This document shows, in pieces, positions 60,993-64,000 of a stretch of DNA of 64,000 bases. A program made the translations under genes and the position numbers. Below the pieces are notes generated by a model, which ran no database searches, had not been told where the DNA came from, and saw nothing but the letters and a program-made list of their open reading frames with translations. Source of the stretch: Zantedeschia hybrid cultivar (lineage: Eukaryota; Streptophyta; Magnoliopsida; Alismatales; Araceae); the NCBI GenBank assembly GCA_030544215.1, contig JARZZO010000011.1, positions 45,815,587 to 45,879,586 of the forward strand, read 5' to 3'. How positions within the stretch are numbered: position 1 is the first letter of the stretch; each line of letters starts with the position of its first letter.

Positions 60993-62600
60993 CATTTGTA
61001 TACACCGATTTTGGACCACCCTTTTGGTCATAAATCCCCTCCATCATTAGCCCATCATCATAAATCCCCTCATTTTAGCCATCTCAGCCCACTAACAACT
61101 AGGCCCATTAACCGAATCCCGACTCTAGCCACTTTTCGTGGAAGGCCAGCCCCCTTGCCTTCCACCTCCTTCGAAGGCCACCCCTTGCCTTCCACCACCT
61201 TCGAAGGCCAGTCACCTTGCCTTCCACCTTTTGGCCCCCTTTTTCACTTTTTACCACCTTTTCGTGGGAGGCCAGCCAGTCCGCCTTCCACCCCCTTCGA
61301 AGGCCAGCCACCTTGCCTTCCACCTTTTGGCTACCTTTTTCACTTTTTACCACCTTTTCATGGAAGGCCAACCCCCTTGCCTTCCACCTCCTTCGAAGGC
61401 CACCCTTTGCCTTCCACCACCTTCGAAGGCCAACCACCTTGCCTTCCACCCTTTTGGCCACCTTTTTCACTTTTTACCACCTTTTCGTGGAAGGCCAGCT
61501 CCCTTGCCTTCCACCTCCTTCGAAGGCCACCCCTTGCCTTCCACCCCCTTCGAAGGCCAACCGGGCCACCTGCCACCACGAGATTAGAAGGCAAGTTGGC
61601 TGGCCGTCCACTCCCCCAACTACCACCTTGACCTCGTCTTCCCCACGATCTCCTCTACTCGCCGCCCACGTCCCCACTACTCCGATCACTCCCCACTCCG
61701 GCGACTGCCGCGCGCACCACCTCCGACCCTTGACCACTTCCTATTGGTTGAAGGTTGATTTACGGGGATTTAGACTCCTATTTTCTCGTATTTTTTCCTT
61801 CATCTATTTAAACCCCTCAGGTTCCCTCGAGCAAGGGGGTTGGAGGGGGGATTAAGAAGGAGTCTCTTTCTCGGAGCGGGTCGGCTTTGAGGAGTTGAGC
61901 GGGCAAAGAGTCAGAAGGCTGTTTCAGGAGGAACGTCACTCCAAATGGGCTTGTCTTCCTAACCTTCTCTTTACTTTTTACCCTTTTCACTTCATTGCAT
62001 TTCCAATTTCCATTCATGCCGTAACATCCTCCCTCCTTCACTCTCTTTTACCTTCAACACATCATTTCACTTTTCACACACGAGCACTTATCTGCATGCA
62101 TACATCCTAGAATGACTTAGCAATCCCTATTTACCCCCAGAGGTTTCAAACAAAAAATCGGGAGGTGGGTGGCCATAACATATGGTCACCTTCCCTCCCA
62201 AACACCCATCCGGTGCGTCTCCCTCTAATTTTAGTTAATTTTTATGTTTGCATGAACGTATCCTACATGTCACAGTTCTAATCGGGCTATTTCTTTTCTT
62301 TGTTTGTCTTTTCTTTTCAGGGGCTCTTACCAGATCCTGCGCGCGGACTACCGAGCTCTCCTCCTCTGGCCGGCCGGAGGAAGAGAAGGGGAAACCACCA
62401 TCTTCTGCTCCCACAGAACGCGATCACATCCTCACCATCCTGTGGAGCACAAGGACCGTAAGGTAATGCTCCTAGCGATCACATCCTTTATTTCTAACCC
62501 CCTTTAAATCGCCACAGTGCTAAGACGAACGGAGAAACCCCTCGTCCGAATCCCGCAGCCACGACGGGGGGACGTTCCGGACGCCTACACTATCGTCCTC
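60993..62600 (+). mobile_element. LTR-like segment B, right
   Basis: It starts TGTATACACC just after the G-rich stretch cggaggggcatt. TATA-like ctatttaaa near 61803, then a leader and the block gccggccggagg with GCGATCACATCC twice. Behind about 62600 the sequence switches to the upstream flank of the older PMD-like gene. Ends are tentative; no second copy is in the window apart from the mirror. Confidence 0.4.
61136..61590. repeat. GGAAGGC / GCCTTCC palindromic minisatellite, right
   Basis: Units such as GTGGAAGGC, then CAGCTCCCTT, then GCCTTCCAC. The spacer is 10 nt in most units and 8 nt in three. Every second unit opens with TTCGAAGGC. At least one spacer differs between the arms (CAGTCACCTT here, CAGCCACCTT-type on the left). 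Confidence 0.8.
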
Positions 62601-62962
62601 ACTAATTAACAATCCAACGGCCTATCCGTGCGATTAAGAATTCTCTGGAATTATCACCGTTTTTGTTGAAGGGGAACTCAAATTCCAGTTTCATCAAAAT
62701 CACAAGGTCCTTAATATAGTCTAATAAATATTTAACATATAGTAATTATGATGATGCACAATAATTACATGAAAGGAGTACAAGGGTAGAGATAACCGTC
62801 TTTTTAGCCACGGTTAGGACTTCATAAATTCCCACAGTAGGATCTTCTTGATATTTTCAGCTTTACTCGGGTTTTCTCGAATTTCCTGCATTCAAAATTA
62901 TTAATAATTCCAAACAAATATTCAATTTAAGCACAGAATTTCGGGTAAATCACAGAATTGTT

Positions 62963-63028
62963 GAAACGCGTCGTGTCGCGTCGACGCCATTCAATGTTAA
63001 AACGCGGCGGTATCCCTCGACGCCTTTT
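62963..63028. repeat. Two palindromic units upstream of the older PMD-like gene (right)
   Basis: Mirror of 6250-6315, with the same centres. Confidence 0.85.
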
Positions 63029-63275
63029 CAGTCGCAGAAACAGGTTATGACTGTTCTTCTATTCGAATTCTAACTCTTCCAATGCACATCCCTTTTCAAA
63101 ATCGGAAAAGTCTTCCTAGGATCGCAATTCCTTCTATATAAACACCATTAAGTTATTTCCAAGCAATCTTACCATAACCCAAAGATCCAAGGTTAAGTTT
63201 TCCTTCAAGATTTCAAGGTTTTTCAAGGTCTCCAAGGTTTCCAAACTTCAAAAAGGAAGAAATCCGAAAAAGAGG

Positions 63276-64000
63276 ATGAGTTCTTCAAACAAGAGGATGA
63301 AGATGTCGCTAGAGAAGATCTCCGACGTGGAGAATCACCTCATCGGAAGGGATCCCAATCTCCAAGTAAGTTGAATTAACTTCCCTTCAATTCTTCTTCT
63401 TGTTCCTTCATGTTCTTCAATTGATCTTGTTCTTCAAACTCTTCAATCCTTCTTTTCAAACTTACCCCAGGTTTCCCGGCCCGAGGAAATTTACCTCTCT
63501 CCCTTGGATTCGCAAACTTGCAAAAAGTGTTAAGCTTTCCATGCAAGTTTTCATCTCCAAGTAGAATCTTCAAGGCTTAGTGGTGCTCGCCAAACACTAC
63601 AAGAGTCCGAACGTGGATTGGGCGGCTATGGGTGCCTTGATCGAATGGTGGCATCCCCAAACACATACGTTCCTCTTCCAAGATTTTGAGTGCACTATCC
63701 TTTTGGAGGAGGCGGAGCTTCTATTGGGTCTCCCAAAGACCAAAGATAAGATGGCTTTAACAAGAGAGAGAATCACCGGTCAACAATTGTTGACATCAAT
63801 CATGAAGGATCTTTCAGAAGCTAAAGGATGCCTTACCAATAAAGGGATCAATCTTGCAAAGCTTGCTGAGTGGACTCTGTACGAGATCGATGATCTAAGG
63901 GAGGACGAAGCGGAGGATGTGACGAAAGCTTTCGTCACATGCCTTGCCGGTGCTCTATTCTTCCCTGCGCAAGACAACATCTTGGAAGATGGTCAGGTCA
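63276..64000 (+). pseudogene. Older PMD-like gene, right copy, cut by the window end
   Basis: Mirror of 5278-6002. Exon 1 is 63276-63365. Exon 2 starts near 63471 and has TAG at 63562-63564 where the younger gene has TGG. It is on the opposite strand to the younger gene at 51153-52435, so two modules of the same kind face each other across the LTR-A, gag2 and segment B block. Confidence 0.8.

Larger units (their letters stand above)
36303..64000. repeat. Right arm of giant palindrome
   Basis: Reverse complement of 5278-32972. It still matches at the last base of the window, so it probably continues. The register is 69278 beyond about 38.1 kb but 69275 in the innermost gag part, because the right copy has one extra codon in the glutamine-rich region. 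The innermost 1.8 kb is clearly more divergent than the rest. Confidence 0.95.

Noticed and set aside
1..64000. tRNA, rRNA or ordinary host genes
   Set aside because: Scanned for by eye on both strands; none recognised. A covariance-model search could still find a tRNA fragment.

Overview
This is a 64 kb piece of a plant nuclear genome, almost entirely retrotransposon DNA. The plant signature is a Ty3/gypsy polyprotein of the Tat/Ogre type (two RNase H domains, a G-patch domain, no chromodomain). A seven-exon gene with the plant mobile domain (PMD) and a second gene with a PMD-like signature lie antisense behind the integrase. I see no ordinary host gene, tRNA, rRNA or CRISPR array. Nothing identifies the species.

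Layout. The window is dominated by a giant palindrome. Position x on the left pairs with about 69278 minus x on the right. The arms are 5278-32972 and 36303-64000, and the right arm still matches at the window edge, so each arm is at least 27.7 kb. The unpaired centre is 32973-36302. Reading outward on the right (mirrored on the left): gag-pro (35391-39953) and pol (39857-43750) of a Tat-lineage element; the antisense PMD gene (50354-45055), broken by a 2.4 kb solo LTR with a 5-bp target duplication; the antisense PMD-like gene (52435-51153); LTR-A (53784-55124); a second gag-pro polyprotein without pol (55356-58358); a different LTR-like segment (about 60993-62600); then an older, inverted and decayed copy of the PMD-like gene (63276 onward). 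Positions 1-6002 hold the left counterpart of that older module, including a decayed PMD gene with no partner inside the window.

The arms differ at few sites: I see about 8 amino-acid differences in roughly 3000 codons. Over the innermost 1.8 kb (gag, 31.2-32.97 against 36.3-38.06 kb) there are about 28 differences in about 590 codons. This step fits a fold-back template switch between two older inverted gag copies. An assembly fold-back is the main alternative.

The most unusual signal is a dispersed 30-nt palindromic unit: a 10-nt arm close to GAAAGGCGTC, exactly 10 variable bases, then a 10-nt arm close to GACGCCTTTC. I located 49 units in positions 1-34900 and 30 mirrored ones on the right. 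They sit in LTR-A, in the unrelated solo LTR, in the retroelement leader, and upstream of or inside the first intron of the PMD genes. Between two LTR-A copies the 10-nt centres differ at 11 of 40 positions, while the arms and flanks differ at only 3-4 percent. The centres therefore look hypervariable between conserved arms.

All coding regions of the retroelements are dead or nearly so. Every in-frame stop is of the C-to-T type (TAA, TAG or TGA from CAA, CAG or CGA), as expected for old methylated transposons.
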